Shown piece by piece: positions 8,614-19,058 of a stretch of DNA of 64,000 bases. Source of the stretch: Chryseobacterium sp. JAH (GTDB lineage Bacteria > Bacteroidota > Bacteroidia > Flavobacteriales > Weeksellaceae). Within the stretch, counting starts at the first letter, position 1; every line of letters begins with the position of its first letter. The position numbers and the translations under genes are program-made. The DNA lies in the NCBI RefSeq assembly GCF_001507335.1, contig NZ_LMAH01000001.1, forward strand, positions 434,001 to 498,000. Direction: 5' to 3'. The notes beneath the pieces were generated by a model. It saw only the letters and a list, made by a program, of their open reading frames with translations. It did not search any database and was not told the origin of the DNA.

Positions 8614-9864
8614 TTATAATCCAAGACCTTTCTTCTCGTCACCCCCTAGTAGAATTTCTACCGGATTGTCGATACCTTCTTTTACCGCCACTAAGAATCC
8701 TACAGACTCTTTACCGTCGATAATTCTGTGATCGTAAGACATTGCAACATACATCATTGGACGAATAACCACCTGTCCATCAACAGCAACCGGTCTTTGG
8801 ATGATATTGTGCATTCCCAAGATAGCAGATTGAGGTGGGTTGATGATTGGCGTAGATAACATTGATCCGAAAGTACCACCGTTTGTAATGGTGAAAGTAC
8901 CACCAGTCATTTCGTCAACTGTAATTTTACCGTCTCTTACTTTGATTGCCAAATCTTTGATGTTTCCTTCCACGTTTGCGAAAGACATGTTTTCAGCATT
9001 TCTCAATACAGGAACCATCAATCCTTTAGGACCTGAAACCGCAATTGAAATATCGCAGAAATCATAGTTAGTTTTGAAATCTCCGTCGATTGATGCATTT
9101 ACATCGGGATACATTTGTAATGCTCTTGTAACTGCTTTTGTAAAGAAAGACATGAAACCAAGTCCAACTCCGTGTTTCTGAGCAAATTCTTCTTTATATT
9201 GTTTTCTTAATCTGAAAATTTCAGACATATCTACTTCGTTGAAAGTCGTCAACATTGCTGTTTCGTTCTTTACAGAAACCAATCTTTGAGCGATTTTTCT
9301 TCTAAGAACTGAAAGTTTCGTTGTCGTTGTAGATCTTGCACCTGTAGCTGTTAAAGAGCTTCCTCCCATTGCAGGAACAGCTGCTAATTCAGCGTCAGAT
9401 TTAGAAATTCTTCCGTCCCTTCCAGATCCTGAAACCTGAGAAGCATCAATTCCTTTTTCGTCAAGAATTTTCTTTGCAGCAGGAGATGGAGCACCTGTAG
9501 CATAAGATTGAGGAGCAGCAGGAGCCGGTTTTGGAGCTTCCACTTTTGCAGGTTCAGCAACTTTAGGTGCTTCTTCCTGTTTTGGAGCTTCAGCAGCAGG
9601 AGCAGCAGCACCTTCAGGCTTTGCAGCATCTCTGTCAATTAAACAAACAACCTGACCTACTTGTACTACATCTCCTTCCTCTGCCTTAAGAGTAATCACA
9701 CCACTCTCTTCAGCAGGTAATTCTAATGTTGCCTTGTCTGAATCTACTTCAGCGATTGGTTGATCTTTTTGTACATAATCACCATCTTTTACAAGCCAAG
9801 TTGCAATTTCAACTTCTGTAATTGATTCTCCCGGTGAAGGAACTTTCATTTCTAAAATTGACAT
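8614..9864 (-). CDS. sucB: 2-oxoglutarate dehydrogenase E2, dihydrolipoyl succinyltransferase
   Basis: 416 residues with the three E2 parts in order: a single lipoyl domain with DSDKATLEL (lipoyl Lys44), an Ala/Pro/Lys/Glu-rich linker, an E3/E1-binding domain ([15 protein letters not shown], about 126-160), and a catalytic domain ending in SYDHRIIDG (His379, Asp383). It transfers the succinyl group to CoA in the TCA-cycle complex. It lies 38 bases after sucA on the same strand. The C-terminus NPVEILLGG is the usual one. Confidence 0.96.
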   Translation of the reverse strand: MSILEMKVPSPGESITEVEIATWLVKDGDYVQKDQPIAEVDSDKATLELPAEESGVITLKAEEGDVVQVGQVVCLIDRDAAKPEGAAAPAAEAPKQEEAPKVAEPAKVEAPKPAPAAPQSYATGAPSPAAKKILDEKGIDASQVSGSGRDGRISKSDAELAAVPAMGGSSLTATGARSTTTTKLSVLRRKIAQRLVSVKNETAMLTTFNEVDMSEIFRLRKQYKEEFAQKHGVGLGFMSFFTKAVTRALQMYPDVNASIDGDFKTNYDFCDISIAVSGPKGLMVPVLRNAENMSFANVEGNIKDLAIKVRDGKITVDEMTGGTFTITNGGTFGSMLSTPIINPPQSAILGMHNIIQRPVAVDGQVVIRPMMYVAMSYDHRIIDGKESVGFLVAVKEGIDNPVEILLGGDEKKGLGL

Positions 9865-9902
9865 ATCGTATTTTTTATTTTTTTAATGGATATTTATTCT
9901 AA

Positions 9903-12716
9903 TTAAGCAGTAACAGGTCTTTTAGCCGGAGCATCATCTCTGTCAAAAACTCTGTTGATTACTGCATTTTGGTTTTTCTCAAACATTTTGTGACTTCCAG
10001 GAGCCGGTGCACCACTTGGTACCGGAGAAACAACCTGAATTCCTGTATCTCTGAAATTTCTTAAGATATAAGACCAAGCTCCCATATTTTCTGGTTCTTC
10101 CTGAGCCCAAACGATTGATTTTTTGTTTTCGTATTTTGCAAAAACAGCCTCGATAGCGTCATTCTGAAGAGGATATAACTGCTCGAATCTCACTAAAGCT
10201 ACATTCTCAGCGTTTAATTCTTCTTTTTTAGCTAATAATTCGAAGTATAATTTACCTGAACACAATACTAATTTTTCAACCTTTGCCGCATCTGCAGTAG
10301 GATCATCTAATATTGGCTGGAATCCTTTGTTTGCGAAATCTTCAAGCGGAGAAACCACTTTTGGATGTCTTAATAATGATTTCGGACTCATTACAATCAA
10401 TGGCTTTCTGAATGCCCACTTCAACTGTCTTCTCAACAAGTGGAAATAGTTAGCAGGAGAAGTAATGTTTGCTACCACCATGTTTTCGTTCGCACAAAGC
10501 GTCAAGAATCTTTCTAATCGGGCTGAAGAGTGCTCTGCACCCTGTCCTTCTGAACCGTGAGGCAATAACATCACCAAACCATCCTGAATCTTCCATTTTT
10601 CTTCTGCTGCTGCCAAATATTGGTCAACGATAATCTGAGCTCCGTTAACGAAATCTCCGAACTGTGCTTCCCAGATAGTCAAAGTATTCGGAGATGCCAT
10701 TGCATATCCGTAATCAAATCCTAAAACTCCGTATTCTGAAAGGTGAGAATTGAAAACATCAAATCTGCTTTCTGAAACTTCTTTTAAAGGGATATATTCT
10801 TCTTCTGTATCTTCAGTTTTTACAACAGCGTGTCTGTGAGAGAACGTACCTCTTTCCACATCTTCACCAGAGATTCTGATATTATGCCCCTCTACCAAAA
10901 GTGTAGCATACGCTAACCATTCTCCAAGAGCCCAATCTAGAGAGTTTGCCTCAATAGCTTTGATTCTGTTATCAAATAGTCTTGTAATTTTATTGATAAA
11001 TTTTTTATCAGCTGGAAGTGTTGACATTTTTATTGCCAATTCTTTCAGTTTTGTTAAATCATATTTTGTATCAACAGCATCTTGTACGGCACCTCTTTTT
11101 GCAATCGGGAAATTCGTCCAGTCATCTGCCATGAAAATATCCATCACATTTTTCTCGATTTCCTTAGAAGCATCAAAGTCTTTATCTAAAAGCGCTTTGA
11201 ATTCAGTTTCCATTTTTGCGATAACGTCGTTTGATGTAATGCTGTCCTTTAAGAGTTTATCTTTATAAATCTCTCTTGGATTAGGATGCTTTGAAATTAA
11301 TTTATACAAATTAGGCTGTGTAAATCTTGGCTCATCCCCTTCGTTATGACCATATTTTCTGTATCCTAATAAATCGATATACACATCTTTACCAAACTTC
11401 GCTCTGAAATCAGCTGCAAAATGAATGGCATGTACAACTGCTTCTGCATCATCTGCATTCACATGCATAACAGGAGATTCTGTCACTTTTGCAATGTCTG
11501 TACAGTATGTAGAAGATCTTGCATCAGCATAGTTTGTGGTAAATGAAACCTGGTTGTTCACAACAATGTGTACAGTTCCACCTGTTTTGTAACCTTCCAA
11601 AGTCATCATCTGAGCTACTTCGTAAGCAATGCCCTGACCCGCTAATGCACCATCACCATGGATGATAATTGGCAAAACTTTAGAATAATCTTTATATTTA
11701 TCATCTACTTTAGCACGGCAAATGCCTTCTACCAAAGCAGCAACAGTTTCTAAGTGTGAAGGGTTTGGAGTTAAGTTAATAGAAACTTCTTCTCCAGACG
11801 CTGTTTTTATTTTTTTAGATGAACCTAAATGATATTTTACGTCACCAGAGAATACATCTTCTTCAAATTCTTTTCCTTCAAATTCTGAGAAAATCTGTTT
11901 GTAAGATTTCCCGAAAATATTGGTTAATACATTTAATCTTCCTCTGTGTGCCATCCCTAAAACAACCTCATCAACTCCCAATTGAGAAGATCTTGAGATC
12001 AATTGGTCTAACGCAGGAATCAAAGTTTCACCACCTTCTAATGAGAATCTTTTCTGACCTACGAATTTTGTATGAAGATAATTTTCAAACGCTACAGCCT
12101 GATTCAATTTAAGTAAAATCTCAGTTTTTTCGTTAGCGTTAAGGCTTGGATGGTTTTCATTAACCTGAATCCACTGCTTGATAAAGTCCTTTTCCTCAAC
12201 GTTATTGATGTAAGTATATTCTACACCAATTGAGTCACAGTAGATGGTTTCAAGATGTCTGATCAATTCCTGTAAAGTGGCAGGACCTTTCATCCCTGTT
12301 TCTGTTGCACAGTTGAATTTCGTATTCAGATCAGACTGAGAAAGACCAAAGTTTTCAATATCTAAGGTTGGCGTATAGTGTCTTCTTTCTCGGACAGGAT
12401 TAGTTTTTGTAAACAAGTGGCCTCTCGTTCTGTAAGCTTCGATAAGATTTACTACCTTAAATTCTTTCTTAATATGCTCAGGAACCTCACCATTGGCTGC
12501 GGCCTGAGAAATCTGCTGTACGGCAGGTGCAGAATTTACAGAGTTTTGTACAACCTGAATGCTGTCGTCGTCACTGTAGTTCTCTAACGCAAAATCAAAC
12601 CCTTGAAAAAAGGCTTTCCATGATGGTTCTAAAGAGTCCGGGAATTTTAAGTACTGTTGGTATAAATCCTCAATTAACTGAGAATGAGCTGCGTTTAGGA
12701 ATGAAAATCTGTCCAT
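9903..12716 (-). CDS. sucA: 2-oxoglutarate dehydrogenase E1 component
   Basis: 937 residues, full length for the thiamine-diphosphate-dependent E1o. It starts with the short E2-binding segment (DRFSFLNAAHSQLIEDLYQQ). AHRGRLNVL, HGDGALAGQG (diphosphate/Mg site) and GYRKYGHNEGDEP are diagnostic. It decarboxylates 2-oxoglutarate and succinylates the lipoyl group of SucB. First gene of a two-gene operon; the E3 gene is not in the window. Confidence 0.97.
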   Translation of the reverse strand: MDRFSFLNAAHSQLIEDLYQQYLKFPDSLEPSWKAFFQGFDFALENYSDDDSIQVVQNSVNSAPAVQQISQAAANGEVPEHIKKEFKVVNLIEAYRTRGHLFTKTNPVRERRHYTPTLDIENFGLSQSDLNTKFNCATETGMKGPATLQELIRHLETIYCDSIGVEYTYINNVEEKDFIKQWIQVNENHPSLNANEKTEILLKLNQAVAFENYLHTKFVGQKRFSLEGGETLIPALDQLISRSSQLGVDEVVLGMAHRGRLNVLTNIFGKSYKQIFSEFEGKEFEEDVFSGDVKYHLGSSKKIKTASGEEVSINLTPNPSHLETVAALVEGICRAKVDDKYKDYSKVLPIIIHGDGALAGQGIAYEVAQMMTLEGYKTGGTVHIVVNNQVSFTTNYADARSSTYCTDIAKVTESPVMHVNADDAEAVVHAIHFAADFRAKFGKDVYIDLLGYRKYGHNEGDEPRFTQPNLYKLISKHPNPREIYKDKLLKDSITSNDVIAKMETEFKALLDKDFDASKEIEKNVMDIFMADDWTNFPIAKRGAVQDAVDTKYDLTKLKELAIKMSTLPADKKFINKITRLFDNRIKAIEANSLDWALGEWLAYATLLVEGHNIRISGEDVERGTFSHRHAVVKTEDTEEEYIPLKEVSESRFDVFNSHLSEYGVLGFDYGYAMASPNTLTIWEAQFGDFVNGAQIIVDQYLAAAEEKWKIQDGLVMLLPHGSEGQGAEHSSARLERFLTLCANENMVVANITSPANYFHLLRRQLKWAFRKPLIVMSPKSLLRHPKVVSPLEDFANKGFQPILDDPTADAAKVEKLVLCSGKLYFELLAKKEELNAENVALVRFEQLYPLQNDAIEAVFAKYENKKSIVWAQEEPENMGAWSYILRNFRDTGIQVVSPVPSGAPAPGSHKMFEKNQNAVINRVFDRDDAPAKRPVTA

Positions 12717-12763
12717 TATTACAGTTGGTCTATTTATTAAATTTTGTTAGTCGTATTAATCTT

Positions 12764-12771
12764 CAAATTTA
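12764..12771 (-). promoter_or_regulatory. candidate -7 box of the sucA promoter
   Basis: On the minus strand it reads TAAATTTG, about 45 bases before the sucA ATG. A TTG lies 27 bases further up, longer than the preferred spacer, so only the -7 element is supported. Confidence 0.45.
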
Positions 12772-12840
12772 ATAAAAAAAACCGACTTTGGGCAGCCTCA
12801 AACTATTAAAAAAAACATAAAGAAATGATTTGTATCATAT

Positions 12841-13881
12841 TTATTTATAAACAGATAACGAGAGCTTCATATTAACATTCTGATTCTCCAAAGGCTGCTC
12901 AATAAAAGTTTGATAAATGTCACCATAACGCATTTCGTCGGTTTTGGCCTTCTGCATCAATTGTTGAATCGCTTTCACTCTTCCCGCATAGCTTCCTTTA
13001 TAATAAATCACATAATTTTGAGTCTCATTGATCGATCTGAAACTAAAATTATTATCATTCACCCCAAATTTCTTAGACAAAGGAATTCCGAAATAATAAG
13101 AAACTTCGTTGTCTTTAAAATTATCGGCATCCGTAATCAAAATTGGATAACCAAATTCGTCATCTTTTTTGCCTAAATCCATCGTAACAAAATTGTAGAC
13201 CTTATTGTAATTCATCACAATATTTCTGTACAATGCATCTTTTTTGTTTGATGTACTGACACTTATTCCCAACAGCATTCTCGCTTCTTCTTTTTCAACC
13301 ATCAGACTGTCATACTTTATCGATGCTAGCTGATTGTCTTTTGAAACTTTATTACCCAAAACATTTTTAAGATTTATCATACTTTTATCGATATTGTCGG
13401 TAAATCTATCTTCGGTCCAAAAATTCTGAGCTCTCGTTAAAACAGATAATTTGGGAGTATGCACAAACCATGTGATTTTTGTCTTTTCAGCAGAAACCTT
13501 TGTAAATTTAACGTCGATCAAGGTCGGATTTTCATCTTTATCTTCAAAAAGCTGGTATCTCAAAGTCTTATTGGGATTTTCGTAACGAATAAACATCTCA
13601 CCACCATCGTCACTTTTAGGATCGTTATAGCTAATCGCACTTCCCTGCCCTTCGTAAGGTGTGTAATAATCGATGGTAATTGTTTTTGAACTTGTAAAGA
13701 AATTATTCCATCTTGTAAAATTCTGGAGATTATTAAACTGATTAAAAACTTTATCTAAAGGATATTCTACTTCTTTCTCTACTTTGAAACTTTTACTTTC
13801 GTCTACAAAGAAATACATAGAAGCAGCATAAGCTCCTACCAGAAAAATAACAATTACGGCTATAATTTTAAAAAAACGCAT
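12841..13881 (-). CDS. membrane-anchored SRPBCC (polyketide-cyclase-like) protein
   Basis: 346 residues from the ATG at 13881 (MRFFKIIAV). This start is chosen because a well-formed promoter (13886-13916) lies immediately upstream and an upstream in-frame ATG at 13899 would fall inside it. One N-terminal transmembrane segment or uncleaved signal (about 3-25) is followed by an SRPBCC/START-like domain (KEVEYPLDKVFNQFNNLQNFTRWNNF) and a C-terminal domain resembling the GyrI-like effector-binding fold (GYAGRVK..IQQLM). Such proteins bind hydrophobic ligands, but no function is established. It is transcribed alone. Confidence 0.75.
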   Translation of the reverse strand: MRFFKIIAVIVIFLVGAYAASMYFFVDESKSFKVEKEVEYPLDKVFNQFNNLQNFTRWNNFFTSSKTITIDYYTPYEGQGSAISYNDPKSDDGGEMFIRYENPNKTLRYQLFEDKDENPTLIDVKFTKVSAEKTKITWFVHTPKLSVLTRAQNFWTEDRFTDNIDKSMINLKNVLGNKVSKDNQLASIKYDSLMVEKEEARMLLGISVSTSNKKDALYRNIVMNYNKVYNFVTMDLGKKDDEFGYPILITDADNFKDNEVSYYFGIPLSKKFGVNDNNFSFRSINETQNYVIYYKGSYAGRVKAIQQLMQKAKTDEMRYGDIYQTFIEQPLENQNVNMKLSLSVYK

Positions 13882-13885
13882 CGCA

Positions 13886-13916
13886 CAAAAGTAATACAAA
13901 TAAAAAAAGTGACCAA
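13886..13916 (-). promoter_or_regulatory. promoter of the SRPBCC gene, leaderless
   Basis: On the minus strand TTG (13916-13914), 20 bases, and TACTTTTG (13893-13886) match the flavobacterial consensus. The expected start point falls at about 13880, on the ATG itself. It overlaps the glgC terminator hairpin. Confidence 0.6.
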
Positions 13917-13930
13917 TATATTGATCACTC
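13901..13930 (-). terminator. intrinsic terminator of the glg operon
   Basis: On the minus strand AGTGATCAATATATTGGTCACT is a near-perfect palindrome followed by seven T, placed directly after glgC. Confidence 0.75.
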
Positions 13931-13953
13931 CAGTTTCTATTGTATTTTAATTA

Positions 13954-15222
13954 TCATCCAATATGAGTTCCAGGCTGAAGAACGGCACCTTTCTTAATTA
14001 CAACAATACCGTCCTGAACAGAATGTGTTCCGTAATCTCCGTCTTCCATATGTTTACCACCGATAATTCTTACATTGTCGCCGATATAACAGTTTTTGTC
14101 CAAAATTGCTTTCTCGATATAACAGTACTTTCCTATTCCCATATTTGGATGGCCAAGTCTGTCATTCATTACAATTTCTGCTGTATTCTGGTAAAAATCA
14201 GCACCCATTACGTAAGAATTTACAATAGTGCTGCCTTTATCTATTCGTGTTCTGTTTCCAATCACTGAATTTTCAATCTTATCTGCCAAAATAATACATC
14301 CGTCACCAAAAACAGCTTTGCTTACGTAAGAGCCGTTAATTTTTGACGGCGGAAGCATTCTAGCTCTGGTGTAAATTGGAGAAGATGAAAAAAGATTAAA
14401 CTGAGGGAAATCCTGACAAAGATCCAAGTTGGCTTCGTAGAAAGACTCGATGGTTCCAATGTCTGTCCAATAGCCTTCATATTGATAACTCAGCGTACTG
14501 TATTTACCGATCGAACTTGGGATAATGTCTTTTCCGAAATCATCTCCTGCTCCATCTTCAAACATTTTCTTTAAAATAGATTTTGTGAAAATATAAATTC
14601 CCATCGAAGCTAGATATTCTTTGCCTTCCATTTTATTTTTATCTGAAACTTCAGACTGCAAACCGTTGAGAAGGTCATAGCTTGGTTTTTCAATAAATGA
14701 AGTGATATTTCCTTCGTCATCAGACTTTAAAATTCCAAAACCTGTAGCATCTTTGGCATTCACAGGAATTGTTGCAATCGTAACATCACCACCATTTTCG
14801 ATATGAAAATCAAGCATTGCATTAAAATCCATCTGATAAAGCTGATCTCCGGAAAGAATCAAGATATATTCATAATCATATTTTTCCAAATGCTTCATTG
14901 ATTGACGTACAGCATCAGCAGTACCTTGAAACCAGCTTTCGTTTTCCACGTTCTGTTCTGCCGCTAAAATGTCTACAAAACCTTTGCTGAAAATATCAAA
15001 GTGATAAGAATTTTTAATATGTGCGTTAAGTGACGCCGAATTAAACTGCGTTAAAACCAATATTTTATTTAAACCCGAATTTAAACAATTAGAAATAGGA
15101 ATATCAACCAATCTGTACTTTCCGGCAATCGGGACAGCGGGTTTTGATCTTGAATAAGTTAATGGAAAGAGCCTTGTACCTCTACCTCCTCCCAAAACGA
15201 TTGAAATAACATTTGGATTCAT
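13954..15222 (-). CDS. glgC: glucose-1-phosphate adenylyltransferase
   Basis: 422 residues. The N-terminal nucleotidyltransferase has GGGRGTRLFPLT (pyrophosphorylase loop) and KPAVPIAGKYRLVDIPISN, followed by SGDQLYQMD and a left-handed beta-helix domain at the C-terminus. It makes ADP-glucose for glycogen. Last gene of the glgB-glgA-glgC set; 261 bases separate it from glgA, with a possible own -7 box (TAGTTTTG on the minus strand, 15421-15414), so it may be partly independently expressed. No other feature was seen in that gap. Confidence 0.96.
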   Translation of the reverse strand: MNPNVISIVLGGGRGTRLFPLTYSRSKPAVPIAGKYRLVDIPISNCLNSGLNKILVLTQFNSASLNAHIKNSYHFDIFSKGFVDILAAEQNVENESWFQGTADAVRQSMKHLEKYDYEYILILSGDQLYQMDFNAMLDFHIENGGDVTIATIPVNAKDATGFGILKSDDEGNITSFIEKPSYDLLNGLQSEVSDKNKMEGKEYLASMGIYIFTKSILKKMFEDGAGDDFGKDIIPSSIGKYSTLSYQYEGYWTDIGTIESFYEANLDLCQDFPQFNLFSSSPIYTRARMLPPSKINGSYVSKAVFGDGCIILADKIENSVIGNRTRIDKGSTIVNSYVMGADFYQNTAEIVMNDRLGHPNMGIGKYCYIEKAILDKNCYIGDNVRIIGGKHMEDGDYGTHSVQDGIVVIKKGAVLQPGTHIG

Positions 15223-15483
15223 AAATTTATCTGTGGTTTATCTTATTATTAGTATATTATGTGATTCTATATTTTTATTTAATACTCTATGAAGCTGATA
15301 TCCATCTTCAAGCTTACTGATATCAGTACGAAATCTTAAGGATTCATTTGCTGCAGACATTTCCTAATGTTACGTCTACATTAAGCTGTTCATTGATTGA
15401 TAACTATTTTAAGCAAAACTACATCCTAATATGATCAATATGCAGCGGACAAAAAAAATGTACTATTGATCAATCGCAAAAAT

Positions 15484-16890
15484 TTATTTCTTATATAAAG
15501 CTATGTACTTTTCTGCAGATTTCTCCCATGCGAAATCAAAATTCATATTTGAAAGTATCAAATCATCCATCACTTTTTCCTGATTATAGATGGCTAGTCC
15601 TCGAACCATAGCATGAATAATATCATCAACTCCGGGATAGGTAAAATTTAAGCCCGAGCCTCCTGTAGAAATATCTTTTACTGTATCTCGTAAACCGCCG
15701 GTATAGCTAACTACAGGAACTGTTCCGTACCTCATCGCATACATCTGATTAAGACCGCAAGGCTCTACCCTAGATGGCATCAACAAAAAATCTGCCGAAG
15801 CGTAGATTTTGTGAGACAAATGTTCTTTATATCCAATATCTGTCGCAAAATTGGCATAAACATAGTTCAATTCTCTCAATTTATCTTCAATATAAGAATT
15901 CCCTGAACCCAATACCATAATATTGAGTGAGCCATACGTTTGCTTAATACTTCTCCATACAACTTCCGGAAGTAAGTCAGCTCCTTTTTCAGTTGCAAAC
16001 CTTCCAATAAAAGCGAAAAGTGGCAAATCCGGATTCAAACCGTACTCTTTGCAAAGCTTCTGCTTATTTTTATTTTTAATTTTGAGAACATTTTTTTTAT
16101 TGAAATTAAAATCAAGCATAGGGTCTGTTTCAGGATTCCACACATCGGCATCAATACCGTTGATAATACCATACGCTTTTCCGAACTCGTCACGAACCAA
16201 ACTTTCCAAACCTTTGAAACTTACAAAAAGCTCCTCTAGATATCCTTCAGAAACTGTTGTGAAAGCATTTGCACATTTGATCATGCTCGCTAAAGGATTA
16301 ATAAAGCCGTTCCAGTCTAGAAGTCCCCATCTGTGATGATCAAATGAAGGCATATACTGAATCATATCCCAACGCATTAATCCCTGATATTCACCATTGT
16401 GAATAGTTCCAATAGTCTTAACACCTTTTAAAAAGCTAAACTCAGGGCAGTTTTCTACCATAAAAGGAACTAATCCTGTATGATAATCATGACAATGCAG
16501 AACATCCGGCCGAATCTTCATTGCATTCAGCCAATGCAGAACACCATGCTGAAAGGCCAAAAACTGAAAACTTTCATCCTGATATCCGTAAGGATTTTCA
16601 CGGTCTAAAAGTCCTGGAATTTTCACCATAAACAATTCAAAGCCCAACGTATTTGTTTTCTCTTTCATAACCTGAACCTGAAACATATTCTGCCCCTGAT
16701 GAATAAAGCCGTCAAAAACCACTTCAAACTCATAATCATAGACAAAAGATTTATTGTACCAAGGCATTACCACTTTGGCGTCGACATCTTTTATTTTGTT
16801 CTGATACTTCGGTAATGCTCCCACAACATCTGCCAAACCTCCTACTTTGGCAACGGGATAACATTCTGTGCTAAGGTGATAAATTGTCAT
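15484..16890 (-). CDS. glgA: glycogen synthase (ADP-glucose)
   Basis: 468 residues of GT5 type. KVGGLADVVG (Lys15) is the ADP-glucose-binding motif, and the C-terminal Rossmann half carries EPCGLNQMYAMRYG and the STGGSGLNF-like loop. It extends alpha-1,4-glucan. It starts 2 bases after the glgB stop, so the two are translationally close. Confidence 0.96.
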   Translation of the reverse strand: MTIYHLSTECYPVAKVGGLADVVGALPKYQNKIKDVDAKVVMPWYNKSFVYDYEFEVVFDGFIHQGQNMFQVQVMKEKTNTLGFELFMVKIPGLLDRENPYGYQDESFQFLAFQHGVLHWLNAMKIRPDVLHCHDYHTGLVPFMVENCPEFSFLKGVKTIGTIHNGEYQGLMRWDMIQYMPSFDHHRWGLLDWNGFINPLASMIKCANAFTTVSEGYLEELFVSFKGLESLVRDEFGKAYGIINGIDADVWNPETDPMLDFNFNKKNVLKIKNKNKQKLCKEYGLNPDLPLFAFIGRFATEKGADLLPEVVWRSIKQTYGSLNIMVLGSGNSYIEDKLRELNYVYANFATDIGYKEHLSHKIYASADFLLMPSRVEPCGLNQMYAMRYGTVPVVSYTGGLRDTVKDISTGGSGLNFTYPGVDDIIHAMVRGLAIYNQEKVMDDLILSNMNFDFAWEKSAEKYIALYKK

Positions 16891-16892
16891 CT

Positions 16893-18842
16893 TTATTTTT
16901 TGTGTTGTTTTATTCTTTGAATCTTATACTTTTTATCTTCTTTCATTTTCAAAACGAGTCCTGCAAGCGGCGGCAGTTTCAGGGAAATAGATTTTGGATG
17001 GCTCATCCACTCTTCCTTTTCTTCTTTGAAAATGGTTGATTCCACTCCGCTTCCATTGTATTTTTTGTCATCAGAATTGAAAATTACTTCCCAATGAGTA
17101 CCGGCATTGACACCAATTTTATAATCAAAAACTTTTGGAGTCAGATTTAGTACAACCATCATAACATCATCTTTCTTCTTTCCTTTTCTTAAGTAGATCA
17201 GAACAGAATTATCGGTGTCATCAGCTTCTACCCATTCAAAACCATCAGGACTGAACTGATTTTCATAGAATGCCGTTTCACTTTTATATAAATGATTTAA
17301 ATCTTTAACCAAATTTTGCAAACCTTTATGTATAGGAAAGTCGAGCAAATGCCAGTCTAAGCTCTGCTTAAAATTCCATTCGCCGGTCTGTGCAAATTCA
17401 TCTCCCATAAAAAGCAATTTTGCTCCTGGATGCGTAAACATATACACGAATAACGCTCTGAGATTGGCAAACTTCTGCCATTCATCACCCTTCATTTTAT
17501 AAATAAGACTTGCTTTTCCGTGCACCACTTCATCGTGAGATAAAGGCATCATATAGTTTTCATTATACATATACATCGACGCAAAAGTCAACTTATGATG
17601 TGTATGTTTTCTGTTGTCGTATTCTTCTTTGAAATAATCTAATGTATCATGCATCCAGCCCATCATCCATTTCATTCCGAAACCTACCCCACCGTCATGG
17701 ACAGGTTTTGTCAGTAGAGGAAAATCTGAACTTTCTTCTGCAATTGTCATAATACTGTTACCGTATTCTTTGTAAACTGCCGTATTAAATTCCTGGAGAA
17801 AAGCTTTTGCCTCGAGATTTACATTTCCACCGTAAATATTAGGTTCCCATTCACCTTCATTTCTCGAATAATCGAGATGCAGCATTGAGGTCACTGCATC
17901 CACCCGCAAACCGTCAACATGATAACGGTCGAACCAAAACATAGCATTAGAAATCAGAAAAGATTTAACCTCATTCCTTCCATAATTGAAAATATAAGAC
18001 TTCCAGTCTGGATGAAAACCTTTTCTGGGATCTTCGTGCTCATAAAGATAGCTTCCGTCAAAACGATGCAGACCATTTGCGTCTCCAGGGAAATGTGAAG
18101 GAACCCAGTCTAGGATTACGCCAATATCATTTTTATGAAGTTCGTTGATTAAAAACATTAAATCCTGTGGCGAACCAAAACGCGAAGTTGCCGCGAAAAA
18201 TCCGGTAATCTGATACCCCCAACTTGGATCGTATGGATATTCCATGACAGGCATCAATTCTACATGCGTAAAACCCATATATTGTATGTAGGAAACCAAT
18301 TTACCTGCAATTTCTCTGTAATTTAAAAATTTTTCAGGTGATTCCGCATGTCTAAACCATGATCCTAAATGCAGTTCGTAAACAGACAGCGGAGCTTCTA
18401 AACTGTTTTTTTTCCAGCGGTCGGCAAGCCATTCTTTATCGTCCCATTCATACCATGTTGTAGAGACAAGAGAAGCAGCCTGAAGATTCTGTTCCCAGCT
18501 TAACGCGTAAGGATCGCTTTTTTCTAAGATTTTGCCTAAACTTTCGATTGCATATTTATAGAGCGTACCCCACGTAAGCTCGGCAATAAAGCCTTCCCAA
18601 ATTCCCGAACCATCCCATCTAGGGAAAAGCAGATGATCTGTGTGAGTCCAGTTATTAAAATTACCTATCACGGAAACTTTTTTGGCATTAGGAGCCCAGA
18701 CTGAAAAGTAAACCCCCTTCACTCCATCTTTTTCAACAGAATGTGCTCCGAATTTTTCATACAACCTGTAGTGTTTGCCTTCTTTGAAAAGGTAAATATC
18801 ATGGTCTGTGAAAAGTGTGTAGGTTTTTACCGAATTCATCAT
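16893..18842 (-). CDS. glgB: 1,4-alpha-glucan branching enzyme
   Basis: 649 residues. An N-terminal CBM48 (VSVIGNFNNW, about 57-65) precedes a GH13 catalytic barrel with DGLRVDAV (nucleophile Asp315), TIAEES (Glu369) and LSHDEVVHGK, then an all-beta C-terminal domain. It introduces alpha-1,6 branches in glycogen. First gene of the operon, divergent from the esterase-like gene at 19059. No TAnnTTTG box was found in the 216 bases between the two start codons on this strand. Confidence 0.96.
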   Translation of the reverse strand: MMNSVKTYTLFTDHDIYLFKEGKHYRLYEKFGAHSVEKDGVKGVYFSVWAPNAKKVSVIGNFNNWTHTDHLLFPRWDGSGIWEGFIAELTWGTLYKYAIESLGKILEKSDPYALSWEQNLQAASLVSTTWYEWDDKEWLADRWKKNSLEAPLSVYELHLGSWFRHAESPEKFLNYREIAGKLVSYIQYMGFTHVELMPVMEYPYDPSWGYQITGFFAATSRFGSPQDLMFLINELHKNDIGVILDWVPSHFPGDANGLHRFDGSYLYEHEDPRKGFHPDWKSYIFNYGRNEVKSFLISNAMFWFDRYHVDGLRVDAVTSMLHLDYSRNEGEWEPNIYGGNVNLEAKAFLQEFNTAVYKEYGNSIMTIAEESSDFPLLTKPVHDGGVGFGMKWMMGWMHDTLDYFKEEYDNRKHTHHKLTFASMYMYNENYMMPLSHDEVVHGKASLIYKMKGDEWQKFANLRALFVYMFTHPGAKLLFMGDEFAQTGEWNFKQSLDWHLLDFPIHKGLQNLVKDLNHLYKSETAFYENQFSPDGFEWVEADDTDNSVLIYLRKGKKKDDVMMVVLNLTPKVFDYKIGVNAGTHWEVIFNSDDKKYNGSGVESTIFKEEKEEWMSHPKSISLKLPPLAGLVLKMKEDKKYKIQRIKQHKK

Positions 18843-19058
18843 AGTGTTATTTCCGTCATAATGGTCATGAGCAGTAATTATAAAAAATCGAAAAAGATTT
18901 TATGTTTAACAGCTTATTTGTAAGTATCGATGACTATCAAATATATAAATATTTCCTTTGTTAATGACTGTTTTTTATTAATTTTAATTAACCTATATAA
19001 AAAAGATTTTTTCTACTTTTATGAGTTTAATATACTCTCTTACTATTTAAACATAAAT

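Noticed and set aside
9384..9638. Leucine-rich 84-codon frame inside sucB
   Set aside because: It is a shadow of the Ala/Pro-rich linker of SucB in another frame.
13882..13899. Upstream ATG of the SRPBCC gene
   Set aside because: It lies within the -7 box region of a good promoter, so it could not be transcribed from it.
18930..19058. In-frame N-terminal extension of the hydrolase at 19059
   Set aside because: The 43 extra residues are low-complexity and hydrophobic, and the following ATG starts the recognisable domain.
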